64,000 nucleotides of DNA. It comes from Leptospiraceae bacterium. Its GTDB lineage: Bacteria; Spirochaetota; Leptospiria; Leptospirales; Leptospiraceae. Positions 17,401-26,372 of the stretch are shown here, one piece after another; the stretch's first letter is position 1, and every line of letters begins with the position of its first letter. Under the pieces are notes generated by a model, which worked only from the letters and a program-made list of their open reading frames with translations, was not told the origin of the DNA and made no database searches. The DNA is taken from contig JADJFV010000002.1 of the NCBI GenBank assembly GCA_016708435.1, forward strand, positions 124,001 to 188,000, in the 5' to 3' direction. Both the position numbers and the translations under genes were made by a program.

Positions 17401-18805
17401 TTTTGTTACAATTCCCCATGATGATGATTGAATAGAAAATAAATAGATAAAAACAAACTCTGTAGAATGTCTTTAGCTCGAAGATAGAATACTCATTATT
17501 CTTTATATACTGATAAAATTCTATCAGTAAAAAGGGAGTAGCCAAACGGAAAAATTTCATTACTATCTTTGGATCAACCGTTCCAAATTCTAGAAATACT
17601 TTTTTAATTAAAGTGAACGCAGTTGTTATATCCTGCGCTCGAAAGAAAAAGCAAGAAAATACAAGGACTACAAAGGTAAATAGAACATTAAAAGGAACCA
17701 AGTATTTATTGGTCGGTGGACGTTTGCTCCCATCCTTAGGTGCTGTCACTTTTCTAAGCACTCGATACAAACCATTTACTATTCCCCAAAAGAAACCCCA
17801 TAGCACAAACGTCCAATTAGCCCCATGCCAGAGACCGGACAAAAGAAATACAATCATGCTATTCAGATGCTGCTTGAATTCACTGTCATTCTTTCCACCA
17901 AGAGGAACATACACATAATCTCTAAGCCAATTCATAAAAGAAATATGCCACCTTCTCCAGAAGTCATTTATATTTTGAGAGAAGAGTGGATGGTTAAAGT
18001 TACGAATGAGTTCAACGCCCATGAACTTAGAAATACCACGGGCTATATCTGAGTAACCGGAAAAATCTCCATAGATTTGAAAGACGAAGGCAGCAGAGCC
18101 AAGAAATGCTTCTGCCCCAGTACGAGTCAATAGTGTATCACCTTGTGCGAAGAAAGGATCTACAATAGTCGCCATATTATCTGCGATATATATTTTTTTA
18201 TAAAATCCAAATAGAACTAAGAATGCGCCTTGTTTGATATTCTCGAATGTTACTTTTCTTTCGTTAGTAATCTGCGGCAATAAATTAGTAGCCCGCTCTA
18301 TCGGTCCAGCTACAAGCTGCGGAAAGAAGGTAACGAATAATGCAAAGTCTAAAAAGTTTCTCGTAGGCTTCAAATCTCCACGATATACATCAATCGTATA
18401 AGACATCGTTTGGAATGTATAAAAGGAAATGCCCAGGGGCAAAATGATATTAAGCGTAGGTTCATGCATTTGAATTCCAAATGCACCAAACGCTGAGACT
18501 GCGCTCTTAACAAAGAAATTGAAGTATTTGAAGAATCCTAAGATTCCTAGATTGGAAAAGATACTGAGATATAAGAAGTATTTTTTCTTGGAAGGATTAT
18601 CACGGTTAGCCTCTATACCTAAAGACGCATAATAATCTATAATCGTCGAGAGGACGAGTAAGGACAGAAATCTGTAATCCCAATAGCCATAGAAAAAATA
18701 ACTGGCTATCAGGAGAAGTATGTTTTGTTTCTTGTGATCAATCCTTAAATAAAGTAGATAAACTACCGGGAAAAAAAGGATAAAATCAACTGAGTTGAAT
18801 ATCAT
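17375..18805 (-). CDS. MBOAT-family membrane O-acyltransferase (AlgI/DltB/PatA type)
   Basis: A 476-residue polytopic protein with about 10 to 12 membrane segments. It has the family signature NDFWRRWHISFMNWLRDYVY (conserved H287) and the catalytic histidine H327 in SGLWHGANWTFVLWGF. These enzymes pass acetyl or other acyl groups across the membrane to a periplasmic acceptor transferase. The two DUF1574 proteins encoded just downstream with overlapping ends are the likely acceptors and transferases. The acylated polymer is unknown; LPS O-antigen or an exopolysaccharide is plausible. The start matches the family N-terminus MIFNSVDFILFFP. Confidence 0.92.
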   Translation of the reverse strand: MIFNSVDFILFFPVVYLLYLRIDHKKQNILLLIASYFFYGYWDYRFLSLLVLSTIIDYYASLGIEANRDNPSKKKYFLYLSIFSNLGILGFFKYFNFFVKSAVSAFGAFGIQMHEPTLNIILPLGISFYTFQTMSYTIDVYRGDLKPTRNFLDFALFVTFFPQLVAGPIERATNLLPQITNERKVTFENIKQGAFLVLFGFYKKIYIADNMATIVDPFFAQGDTLLTRTGAEAFLGSAAFVFQIYGDFSGYSDIARGISKFMGVELIRNFNHPLFSQNINDFWRRWHISFMNWLRDYVYVPLGGKNDSEFKQHLNSMIVFLLSGLWHGANWTFVLWGFFWGIVNGLYRVLRKVTAPKDGSKRPPTNKYLVPFNVLFTFVVLVFSCFFFRAQDITTAFTLIKKVFLEFGTVDPKIVMKFFRLATPFLLIEFYQYIKNNEYSIFELKTFYRVCFYLFIFYSIIIMGNCNKNEFIYFVF

Positions 18806-18843
18806 AGAGTCAATACTCTACGGTATATCTTAAAAAGCAAATT

Positions 18844-19203
18844 TTATGCAGCTACCATCACAGATTTTCTTTTCTTTTTCAGTGCTAGAAACCATTCGTC
18901 TGCTTCTTTCTTGTATCCTACTAACTTCTTGAGGTAATCTCGCTTGTCAGGGTTAAGTATCTCTCTGGCTTCTTTCACAATTTCTTCTATGATTTTCACA
19001 TGGAATGTAAAGTAGCTAGTGAACAATACATAATAATCGTCGGGCGAATGTTCCCAGGGTCGTGAGATGATATCGCTAAAGATGTCATCTAATTGCTTGA
19101 AATCTCTCTCATGATCTGCTTCATAATGAGTGTTAATAATCGCAATGTTATCAGTAGTATCCGTCAAAACTTGAAAATAAGATTCTAAATCGGGGAAATC
19201 CAA
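18844..19203 (-). CDS. Hypothetical helical protein
   Basis: A 119-residue, mostly helical, acidic then basic-tailed protein. It starts at a TTG preceded by AAGGAAGG 9 bases upstream, a strong ribosome site that decides the start. It has no membrane segment, signal peptide or recognisable motif. It is 38 bases upstream of the MBOAT gene on the same strand and could be in the same transcript. Confidence 0.6.
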   Translation of the reverse strand: MDFPDLESYFQVLTDTTDNIAIINTHYEADHERDFKQLDDIFSDIISRPWEHSPDDYYVLFTSYFTFHVKIIEEIVKEAREILNPDKRDYLKKLVGYKKEADEWFLALKKKRKSVMVAA

Positions 19204-19704
19204 ATTTTCGTACCTTCCTTTTACTGCCTTTTTACCATGATTTTATAACCCTCTTGTCGTGCAATTCTTTTTATATTTATCTCAAAAGAGTTTCTGCGGA
19301 TAACGCGAGCTAACCGCTTTAACTCTTACTTTACTTGCACAATAAAGACGAGACTTCATTCTTTTTTGTTAGACATTAATAAATCTCTGAATAAAAAAAA
19401 TGTTCTTAACTAAATTATCGGATAATGATTAAATCGATAATTACTCCATAAAATACATTTTTGAATTTTTCGCATAGAAAAAAATAATACTTCAATTTAA
19501 AAACATATAACTAAAGGAAACTATGTATAAATCTTTTGAAGTTACTTTATTACAAATTCTTATCATTTGGTTTAAGATTTCATTAAGAGAGTTTACTGCA
19601 TCTTTGCCCCAAGTTAGTTTCTTTTTAAAACCATTCCTTTATTACTCGGAGAATTGCATAAGATTCATCCGATAGGAAAATGGGTGCATCCATTCTACTT
19701 GCGA
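19204..19704. other. AT-rich intergenic region beside IS66 element
   Basis: This is about 500 bases between a hypothetical gene and the left end of the insertion sequence. It holds one small open frame with a good ribosome site (19523-19675) and a short inverted repeat ATTATCG...CGATAAT (19414-19441). The rest is AT-rich with no recognisable RNA or protein gene. Confidence 0.5.
19523..19675 (+). CDS. Possible small protein or gene remnant (50 aa)
   Basis: A 50-codon frame, MYKSFEVTLLQILIIWF..., preceded by AAAGGA 4 bases before the ATG. The first half is hydrophobic enough for one membrane segment. It ends 29 bases before the IS66 inverted repeat, so it might be a remnant of a gene disturbed by the element. 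No family is recognised. The support is only the ribosome site and open frame. Confidence 0.25.
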   Translation: MYKSFEVTLLQILIIWFKISLREFTASLPQVSFFLKPFLYYSENCIRFIR

Positions 19705-19727
19705 GTATCCGCTAAATTAACCCCACC
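19705..19727. repeat. IS66 terminal inverted repeat, left
   Basis: This 23-base sequence is identical in reverse complement to 22041-22063. It marks the end of the element just downstream of tnpC, whose stop at 19717 lies inside the repeat. Confidence 0.93.
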
Positions 19728-21372
19728 CCATTGAATCATTAAAAAGTTTTTCGCAATCTTGTGGTGTTTGGCAAAACGGTAATCCTTTTAAAAATTGTAG
19801 AAGAAATTTATAAGTATCTTTACCATTAGCCTTAGCAGTTTGAAGAAGCGAATACCAGAATGCACTTGCAAAAGCACCAACAGGTGAACCAGAAAAGAGC
19901 CAATTCTTTCTTCCTAGAACAAAGGGACGGATCGCATTCTCGACTAGATTATTGTCAATGTAAACTTCGCCATGAGATAAGTATAATACGAGTTTGTCCC
20001 ATTGACCGATTGAATATCGTATTGCTTTTCCAAGATCAAGAGTCCCTTCTGGTTTTGTAGTGAGGTCTTGTAGGTGAAGGTAGAGAGCGTCTAATATCGG
20101 TTTGGCTTTCTCTTGTCTGATACGAACAATTTCAGAAAACATCTCCTTTTGAAATAGGCCTAAAGTTCTCATTTCCTCTTCTACTTTGTAAAGCTTTCGA
20201 ATTTGATTGAGAATATTTCCAGCAATTGGATTTTTATTTGCCTTCCAGATTTTCTCAAACTCTCTTCTTGCATGAGCCATACAACCTGCATGGAGTATAT
20301 ATTCATTATCCCGAAAATGTGCATCGTAACTTCCGAATCCATCTGTCTGGATAATTCCATTATACCCTTTCAAATATCTCTTCAGAAATTCCGCACTTCG
20401 AGTCTCACGATACATATACAAGAGAACTGGTCGTTCAAAAGTTCCACCACGAATTAGCCACATATACGAATCTGTGGTATCACTTCGACCTTCTTCTTTA
20501 TGAACTTGTAAACGAGTCTCATCAATTCCCAAAAGCCTTCCGCTCAAGAGTATATTTTTGTAAAAGGAAAATAAGTGTTGATACCGCTCGTAAACTCCTA
20601 TCGTCCAATTGCAGAGGGTAGCTCTTGTTATCTCCAACTTATGTCGAAGAAATATACTTTCCATTCTGTAAAAAGGAATATGGTCAAGGAATTTACTGAT
20701 TAAAATGTATGTGAGTAATTCAGGAGTTAAATGGCTCTTAGGTAAAATCTGCGGAGGCATTTCTGCGGTTACTACAATTTTACCCACTTCATTTCTTTCA
20801 TCACCTTCGCAATGTTTGCAGGCATATTTAAAACGAATATGTCTTTCAATATAAATTTTTGCAGGAATGTATCCAAGTTTATCAGAAACTTCCTCTCCGA
20901 TTCTTTTCAGCTCATGACCACAATTACAAATTTTTTCTGACTCAGGAATATCATGAATGATTTCTTCTTTTGGAAGGTGTTCAGGTAATGGCTTTCTGCC
21001 CACTTTCTTTCTTGCGAATGATTTTACATGAATTGTTTCACTATGACCATCAAAGATTTTTTCTTCATCATTGATTCCTTTTTCTGCTTCATTGAATAGA
21101 AACCCAAAATACAATTCACTCGGATCAATTTTCTCTGAATTTCTTCCAAAGATTTTTCTTTCAAAGTTAAATATTTGTAACTCTAACTTTAAAATCTTAT
21201 TTTGCTTAATCTCATTCTCTTTTGTTAATGATTGTTTATCCTGTGTGAGAGAAGTATTTTCTTTAACTAGATTTGCATTTATCTCCTCAAGCGCATTATG
21301 CTTGTTTGCCAGAGAACGAATGTATTGTTGTAAAAATTCAATATCAGCGGGAAGGTTTTCAGGCAGATTCAC
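19717..21372 (-). CDS. tnpC: IS66-family transposase TnpC
   Basis: A 551-residue DDE transposase. In order it has an N-terminal leucine-zipper-like coiled coil (about 10-65), a zinc-binding region (ICNCGHELKRIG and YACKHCEG), and the catalytic core with LLGIDETRLQVH, IIQTDGFGSYDAHF and YIDNNLVENAIRPFVLGRKN. The three acidic residues of the DDE triad lie in these blocks and look intact. The length is normal for the family. It is separated from tnpB by 47 bases. Confidence 0.95.
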   Translation of the reverse strand: MNLPENLPADIEFLQQYIRSLANKHNALEEINANLVKENTSLTQDKQSLTKENEIKQNKILKLELQIFNFERKIFGRNSEKIDPSELYFGFLFNEAEKGINDEEKIFDGHSETIHVKSFARKKVGRKPLPEHLPKEEIIHDIPESEKICNCGHELKRIGEEVSDKLGYIPAKIYIERHIRFKYACKHCEGDERNEVGKIVVTAEMPPQILPKSHLTPELLTYILISKFLDHIPFYRMESIFLRHKLEITRATLCNWTIGVYERYQHLFSFYKNILLSGRLLGIDETRLQVHKEEGRSDTTDSYMWLIRGGTFERPVLLYMYRETRSAEFLKRYLKGYNGIIQTDGFGSYDAHFRDNEYILHAGCMAHARREFEKIWKANKNPIAGNILNQIRKLYKVEEEMRTLGLFQKEMFSEIVRIRQEKAKPILDALYLHLQDLTTKPEGTLDLGKAIRYSIGQWDKLVLYLSHGEVYIDNNLVENAIRPFVLGRKNWLFSGSPVGAFASAFWYSLLQTAKANGKDTYKFLLQFLKGLPFCQTPQDCEKLFNDSMGWG

Positions 21373-21419
21373 AATTTTTAATTTGCATTCTGCCTGAATT
21401 TGTACAGCATTTTTTATTT

Positions 21420-21758
21420 TTACTTAGAAAAATTTATCGCTTTGTGTTTTTTCCTTGTGTCAATACCGGAAAGTAACCAGATTAACTCTTTCTTCGTAAT
21501 ATTTATATTTTTATTAGGGTTAAATGGAAAGTTGCCTTTCTCAAGTCGCTTCATCCACATACAAAAACCATTTCCATCCCAGTAGATTATTTTGATTAGT
21601 CTCTGTGAGCGTCCACAGAAAACGAATAGACTCTTCTCGAATGGATCAAGATTCATTCCGTTTTGCACAAGACCAATTAGCCCATTCCAGGATTTTCTCA
21701 TATCTATATACTGAGGATAAAGAAAGATTTTAAATTGAAAGGGATTTGTTAATATCAT
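21420..21758 (-). CDS. tnpB: IS66 accessory protein TnpB
   Basis: A 112-residue protein from the ATG at 21758, which overlaps the tnpA stop by 4 bases (ATGA). It contains the IS66 Orf2 signature: MRKSWNGLIGLVQNGMNLDP, LFVFCGRSQRLIKIIYWDGN and FCMWMKRLEKGNFPF. This protein is required with TnpA and TnpC for transposition, but its exact role is not known. An upstream in-frame ATG at 21791 exists, but the overlap start fits the family better. Confidence 0.93.
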   Translation of the reverse strand: MILTNPFQFKIFLYPQYIDMRKSWNGLIGLVQNGMNLDPFEKSLFVFCGRSQRLIKIIYWDGNGFCMWMKRLEKGNFPFNPNKNINITKKELIWLLSGIDTRKKHKAINFSK

Positions 21759-22006
21759 AATCGTATCCTCAAACTGATTTCGAATTTCCAATTCTCTAAA
21801 ATCCGTAATTCAAAATAGTTTCCAATTTCCCCTTCCTCTTCTTGTATTTGAATTGGATTCCAGTCCATACTTCTTTCACTTGTCCTCTGTTGCCAATTCA
21901 TAAAGGTTTGGTAACGTATTCCATTCTGTCTGCAATACTCAGCCTTGCTTAGCCCGCTAATTGCACAATCAGCCATGTGTTCATCTTTTGTTTTTTTATT
22001 TTCCAT
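21755..22006 (-). CDS. tnpA: IS66 accessory protein TnpA
   Basis: An 83-residue protein with a helix-turn-helix-like segment AISGLSKAEYCRQNGIRYQTFMNW typical of IS66 Orf1, probably DNA-binding. Its stop overlaps the tnpB start by 4 bases. It is the first gene of the element transcript, 34 bases inside the right terminal repeat. Confidence 0.88.
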   Translation of the reverse strand: MENKKTKDEHMADCAISGLSKAEYCRQNGIRYQTFMNWQQRTSERSMDWNPIQIQEEEGEIGNYFELRILENWKFEISLRIRL

Positions 22007-22040
22007 CCTTACACTTTAGCATATTCTAATACTTTTGGAA

Positions 22041-22063
22041 GGTGGGGTTAATTTAGCGGATAC
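22041..22063. repeat. IS66 terminal inverted repeat, right
   Basis: This is an exact reverse complement of 19705-19727. The flank to its right contains a CGGTGTTCATCGGTGGTAAT motif (22111-22130) related to the dispersed repeat seen again near 35.6-36.0 kb. Confidence 0.93.
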
Positions 22064-22145
22064 AAATAACGCAAGCAAAAGGAGAGCAGAAACAGACTAT
22101 CGATGCAACTCGGTGTTCATCGGTGGTAATCTTTAAAAACATCCC

Positions 22146-22766
22146 CTACTCGCGATATAGCTCAGCAGGGAAATAAGAATGCTCTTGCACGAGTTTACTT
22201 TCTAGAACGTTAAACGAAACACGGGTAAAATATTTATTTAGAATTTTTGTATAAAAGCTTTTAGGGCGAGAGAATGCATATTTGTCAACAAAGTTCATTT
22301 CTCTTTCCATTCGCAGATAATCATTCTTAGTCGGAACACTGAAATAGCTAAACCTTGCAATAGAAGCAAGTTTTTTTAGACTTGCCTCTACGTCTTTTAT
22401 GTATTGAAAAACAGAATTGGCAATGACTAAGTCTACTGGATATTTTTGTAGATAATCGATATTAAACTCTTCAAAAAAAGAATGAACAATCGCAACATTG
22501 TATTTTCCAATCCATGCTTTTTTTTTCAAAGCATCTACCATAAGCTCGGATGTATCGACTGCAATGATAAGCTCCGGATGAAGTCTTTTGGCAACTTCTT
22601 CTAGAAGCTTGCCTTTTCCAAATCCAATATCTGCAATTTTACGAATTGGAAATTCGGAAAGAGAAAAAATGCTTTTTATATATTCAGCGTGCTTGCTTGC
22701 ATTAAAAGTTCCATCAATATAACGACCGGCATAAATCTCCGACCAATATTGTTTTTCAAAACTCAT
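22146..22766 (-). CDS. Class I SAM-dependent methyltransferase
   Basis: A 206-residue protein with SAM-binding motif I IADIGFGKGKLLEEV (about 42-57), an acidic loop at IIAVDTSELMVDAL and motif IV-like VDLVIANSVFQYI. These are Rossmann-fold methyltransferase features. The substrate is unknown. Its ATG overlaps the stop of the upstream membrane-protein gene by 4 bases, so the two are coupled; a lipid- or glycan-modifying pair is a guess from context. Confidence 0.82.
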   Translation of the reverse strand: MSFEKQYWSEIYAGRYIDGTFNASKHAEYIKSIFSLSEFPIRKIADIGFGKGKLLEEVAKRLHPELIIAVDTSELMVDALKKKAWIGKYNVAIVHSFFEEFNIDYLQKYPVDLVIANSVFQYIKDVEASLKKLASIARFSYFSVPTKNDYLRMEREMNFVDKYAFSRPKSFYTKILNKYFTRVSFNVLESKLVQEHSYFPAELYRE

Positions 22767-24079
22767 AATCCAAACAATACACTGAAGGCGCGATTCATTC
22801 GGGTATGAGGTGTAATCGAAGGAATCTTAGCGAGAGTCTCAAATAGTTTTGTCTTCGTCTCTGTGTTTGATTTTTCTAGCATAATATAATCAATCAGTTC
22901 TTTACCGATTAAGAGTGTGTCTTTGTCGAGTGGATAAAACAAAGGCTTTAAAGATTTCATGCTCTTCTCTAGAATCTGCTTATCACTCACTACCATTCCT
23001 CTCGCAATCAAGAAATCATCCCGCTTCATTTTAGAAACTTCTGCGGTTAATACTGTTTCTCCAGTATAAAAATACATATAATCACTAATAAGCGGATAAC
23101 CATAAATAGCCTGATTTGGCAGAATTCTGCCTCTTGCTTTTAGAGAAACAAGTTCGTTTTTCTGTTTTTCTAGATAATCTATGTCATCGTTCTTGGCGTT
23201 ATACATAAAGTAACCAGAGACGACAATAAGCAAAAATACAATCGCTGTTGTTCCTAACGTATTGAGTTCTTTTTCCTTTCTCAGTAAATACTCTGAAATC
23301 TTAAGAACTACAAAGATAGGGAAGAATCGATACAGTGTATTCCAAAGTCCATTCATAATGTATTGAAAAGAGTCTACGCCGAAGAATTTAAACAAAATCG
23401 AAATCACAATGAATACAAATAGAGTAATCAAATAAATCAAAAGCAATTGCCCTGCTACGTTTCTCTTTTTGTAGAACACAGTTGGTTTTGCTTTTTGCTT
23501 ATTCATAAACACAGTCGAGTTTAAAATTACAAAAAGTGTATAACCCAAAAGAAACATCATCAAATTGGAAACGAATGCCAGAAATGTAAGAGTAATTAAT
23601 TTGAAAAGATCTCCTACATTTTCCATTTTAAAATCAACTTGTAAAAGTAAAATTACCACAAGGCAAAGCATTTCTTCCAAGTATTCAAATGGAAGATAAA
23701 TGGAAAATGGCGCAAACGCAACCAAATAGATAATAAAATAATGATTTAATCCCCACTCATTTTTTCGATAGTTGAGCATTACCAAGTGTAAAAATAAACT
23801 TAACAGCAAAGAAATGAACGTCTGATAGGCGTTCATGTAACTGAGAGTCGAAATCTTCTTCCATGTATAGATAAGAAATGGCAAGAAAGGCTCAGAATGT
23901 GTTCTTAAATGCCCTGACTCCGAAAGTGATTTTAAATTTGCCAGTCGAAGAAATGAGTCTTGATTTTTTGGCTCACCTTTAAAAGAATAAAATAAGAATA
24001 GAGAAATCGAAAGGATGACAAGGGATAAAAGAAATCCCATGTAATTGATCGGAGGTTCGTTTTCTTTATAAAGTAACAT
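22763..24079 (-). CDS. Polytopic membrane protein, glycosyltransferase-like
   Basis: A 438-residue protein with around 8 to 10 membrane segments followed by a soluble C-terminal part (about 315-438). An early extracytoplasmic loop (HSEPFLPFLIYTWKKIS) resembles loops of polyprenyl-dependent GT-C glycosyltransferases, but I cannot see a decisive DD/DE catalytic motif. It is coupled by a 4-base overlap to the methyltransferase gene. It is divergent from meaA across 71 bases that contain a TATAAT box at 24116-24121. Confidence 0.6.
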   Translation of the reverse strand: MLLYKENEPPINYMGFLLSLVILSISLFLFYSFKGEPKNQDSFLRLANLKSLSESGHLRTHSEPFLPFLIYTWKKISTLSYMNAYQTFISLLLSLFLHLVMLNYRKNEWGLNHYFIIYLVAFAPFSIYLPFEYLEEMLCLVVILLLQVDFKMENVGDLFKLITLTFLAFVSNLMMFLLGYTLFVILNSTVFMNKQKAKPTVFYKKRNVAGQLLLIYLITLFVFIVISILFKFFGVDSFQYIMNGLWNTLYRFFPIFVVLKISEYLLRKEKELNTLGTTAIVFLLIVVSGYFMYNAKNDDIDYLEKQKNELVSLKARGRILPNQAIYGYPLISDYMYFYTGETVLTAEVSKMKRDDFLIARGMVVSDKQILEKSMKSLKPLFYPLDKDTLLIGKELIDYIMLEKSNTETKTKLFETLAKIPSITPHTRMNRAFSVLFGL

Positions 24080-24150
24080 ATTTTTTCTAAGACTATGTAA
24101 AAATATGGCTGATTTTATAATATCAAATTTTGCTGTGAATGAAGGAAACT

Positions 24151-26172
24151 ATGGAAAATAAAAAACCCCACCACATCTACGATGAAAGCGGAAATCCAAG
24201 CAAGGACAAACCTTGGATTTTTAGAACTTATGCCGGACATACAAATGCCCGTTCTTCGAATGAACTCTACCGAAAGAATTTATCAAAGGGACAAACTGGA
24301 CTTTCAATTGCATTTGACTTGCCTACCCAATGTGGATATAGTTCTGATCACGAGATAGCGAAACCAGAAATCGGAAAAGTAGGCGTTCCAATTAATTCCC
24401 TCGACGATTTCAAAATTCTTTTCGACCAAATCCCACTCGGAGAAATGAACACCTCCATGACAATCAATGGAACCTCTATGTGGTTGTTATCTTTATATGT
24501 CGCCCTCGCCGATGAACTCGGAGTTCCTCAATCTAAACTAGAAGGCACAACGCAAAACGACATCATAAAAGAATACCTTGCCCGCGGAACGTATATTTAT
24601 CCACCGGAACATTCCATTCGTATCATTGTGGATATGTATGAGTATTCGCTCCGAAATGTTCCCAAGTGGAATGCTTCCAATATCTGCTCTTATCATTTAC
24701 AAGAAGCAGGAGCGACTCCAGTGCAAGAATTGGCATTTGCGTTAGTAACTGCAATGGCAATCTTAGACGCGGTCAAAGAAAGAAATTGTTTTAATGAAGA
24801 AGAATTCGAAAGATGCGTTGGGCGAATTTCTTTTTTTGTAAACGCAGGTATTCGTTTTGTAGAAGAAATGTGTAAGATGCGTGCCTTCTCTGAAATGTGG
24901 GAAGAAATCACACGCGATCGTTACAAAGTAAAAAATCCAAAGTATAGAATTTTCCGTTATGGAGTTCAGGTTAATTCTTTAGGGCTAACAGAAGAACAAC
25001 CCGAAAACAATGCATGGCGTATTCTAATCGAAACGTTAGGCGTAACTCTTTCTAAAAATTCTCGTTGTCGCGCATTACAACTTCCTGCTTGGAATGAAGC
25101 TCTCTCCCTACCACGCCCCTGGGATCAACAATGGTCTCTTCGATTACAACAAGTTCTCGCTTACGAAACAGACCTTCTCGAATACCCTGACCTTTTTGAT
25201 GGCTCAAAAGTAATTGAAAGCAAAGTAAATTCTCTCAAAGAAGAAGCTTATACAGAGATTAATAAAATCTTAGATATGGGTGGAGCAATCAAAGCAATCG
25301 AAAATGGATACATGAAATCACAACTTGTGAAATCACAATCCGAGCGCATGGCAAAGATTAATTCCGGCGAACTAACCATTGTAGGAAAAAACAAATGGAC
25401 GGACGGAATTAAATCTCCTCTTATGACAGACAGCGATGGCGGTATATTCAAAGTAGACCCTGCTTCGGCTCAGTTGACTTTAAATGCATTGTCCGAAACA
25501 AAAGCAAAGCGTGACCCGGAAAGAGCCAAACGAGCATTAGACGCTCTAACAGAAGCAGCAAAAGGCAAAGCAAATATGATGGAAGCTTCCATTGAATGCG
25601 CGAAAGCAAGAATTACAACGGGAGAATGGGCGGATACACTAAGAGGCGTATTTGGAGTTTACCAACCAGCAACCGGCGTAGAAGGTCAAAAACTAAAAAT
25701 CGAAAGTGATTTAGTAAATTCTATTCGTTCTAAAGTTGACAAGTTTATGGAAGTAACCGGACATCGTCCAAGAATCGTTGTGGGAAAACCAGGACTCGAC
25801 GGTCACTCTAATGGTGCCGAAATGATTGCGATAGCCGCAAGACATGCAGGTTTTGATGTGATTTATTCAGGGATTCGTCTTACTCCACAAGAAATTGTGC
25901 AAAGCGCTGTAGAAGAAAACGCTGATGTGATTGGTATCTCAATTCTATCCGGTTCACACAAAGAAATTGCAGAGCAGATTAAGGATGAGTTAACTCATTA
26001 TAAGGCAGTAGATCATATTCCTGTAATCTTCGGAGGAATCATCCCTGAGTCTGACTTTGAAACTCTTAGAAAAATTGGAGTAAAAGAAATTTTTACTCCA
26101 AAGGACTTTGACCTAATGAAGATCATGGACAAGATCATCGACTTAATCGCAAAACAAAAAAAAGCAGCGTAG
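24151..26172 (+). CDS. meaA: Coenzyme B12-dependent acyl-CoA mutase, MeaA/ethylmalonyl-CoA mutase type
   Basis: A 673-residue single-chain mutase with the N-terminal acyl-CoA-binding TIM barrel (PWIFRTYAGHTNARSSNELY, GLSIAFDLPTQCGYSSDH, GTTQNDIIKEYLARGTYIYP) and the C-terminal cobalamin domain (KPGLDGHSNGAEMIAIAARH, the base-off D-x-H-x-x-G motif). Sequence blocks resemble MeaA/Ecm of the ethylmalonyl-CoA pathway more than MutA/MutB. I infer an ethylmalonyl- to methylsuccinyl-CoA reaction; methylmalonyl-CoA mutase is the alternative. The start at 24151 has AAGGA 4 bases upstream and is preferred to the ATG at 24139. No meaB/ArgK chaperone gene is adjacent. Confidence 0.88.
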   Translation: MENKKPHHIYDESGNPSKDKPWIFRTYAGHTNARSSNELYRKNLSKGQTGLSIAFDLPTQCGYSSDHEIAKPEIGKVGVPINSLDDFKILFDQIPLGEMNTSMTINGTSMWLLSLYVALADELGVPQSKLEGTTQNDIIKEYLARGTYIYPPEHSIRIIVDMYEYSLRNVPKWNASNICSYHLQEAGATPVQELAFALVTAMAILDAVKERNCFNEEEFERCVGRISFFVNAGIRFVEEMCKMRAFSEMWEEITRDRYKVKNPKYRIFRYGVQVNSLGLTEEQPENNAWRILIETLGVTLSKNSRCRALQLPAWNEALSLPRPWDQQWSLRLQQVLAYETDLLEYPDLFDGSKVIESKVNSLKEEAYTEINKILDMGGAIKAIENGYMKSQLVKSQSERMAKINSGELTIVGKNKWTDGIKSPLMTDSDGGIFKVDPASAQLTLNALSETKAKRDPERAKRALDALTEAAKGKANMMEASIECAKARITTGEWADTLRGVFGVYQPATGVEGQKLKIESDLVNSIRSKVDKFMEVTGHRPRIVVGKPGLDGHSNGAEMIAIAARHAGFDVIYSGIRLTPQEIVQSAVEENADVIGISILSGSHKEIAEQIKDELTHYKAVDHIPVIFGGIIPESDFETLRKIGVKEIFTPKDFDLMKIMDKIIDLIAKQKKAA

Positions 26173-26181
26173 ATTGTTACA

Positions 26182-26345
26182 CTGTCACCTCGAACATACG
26201 AAGGTGAAGGGCGCGACTAAGCGCGGGGTGGAACATCGTGAGAGGTCTATTTTACAAACAAAGTATAAGATAAGCCTAATACTATTTTTGCCAGATAGAT
26301 TTCTCACGCATCGCACAAACTGATGTGCTCGATTCGAAATGACAG
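26182..26345. repeat. Dispersed intergenic repeat, copy 1
   Basis: A 164-base element with imperfect terminal inverted repeats CTGTCACCTCGAA and TTCGAAATGACAG. The first 70 bases, including GAAGGTGAAGGGCGCGACTA and TCGTGAGAGGTCTATTTT, are nearly identical to the copy at 35649-35815. It fills most of the gap between meaA and the sensor kinase gene and contains no coding frame. Confidence 0.8.
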
Positions 26346-26372
26346 TTTTGCTCACGTGCGTCATTTAATCGC

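Larger units (their letters stand above)
19705..22063 (-). mobile_element. IS66-family insertion sequence, apparently intact
   Basis: A 2,359-base element carrying tnpA, tnpB and tnpC in the normal IS66 order, all on the minus strand. It is bounded by 23-bp perfect terminal inverted repeats that begin GTATCCGCTAAATTAACC (19705-19727, reversed at 22041-22063). All three frames are uninterrupted. IS66 elements normally leave an 8-bp target duplication, but the bases next to the ends are ACTTGCGA on the left and AAATAACG on the right. The current flanks therefore may not come from a single insertion event. Confidence 0.93.
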
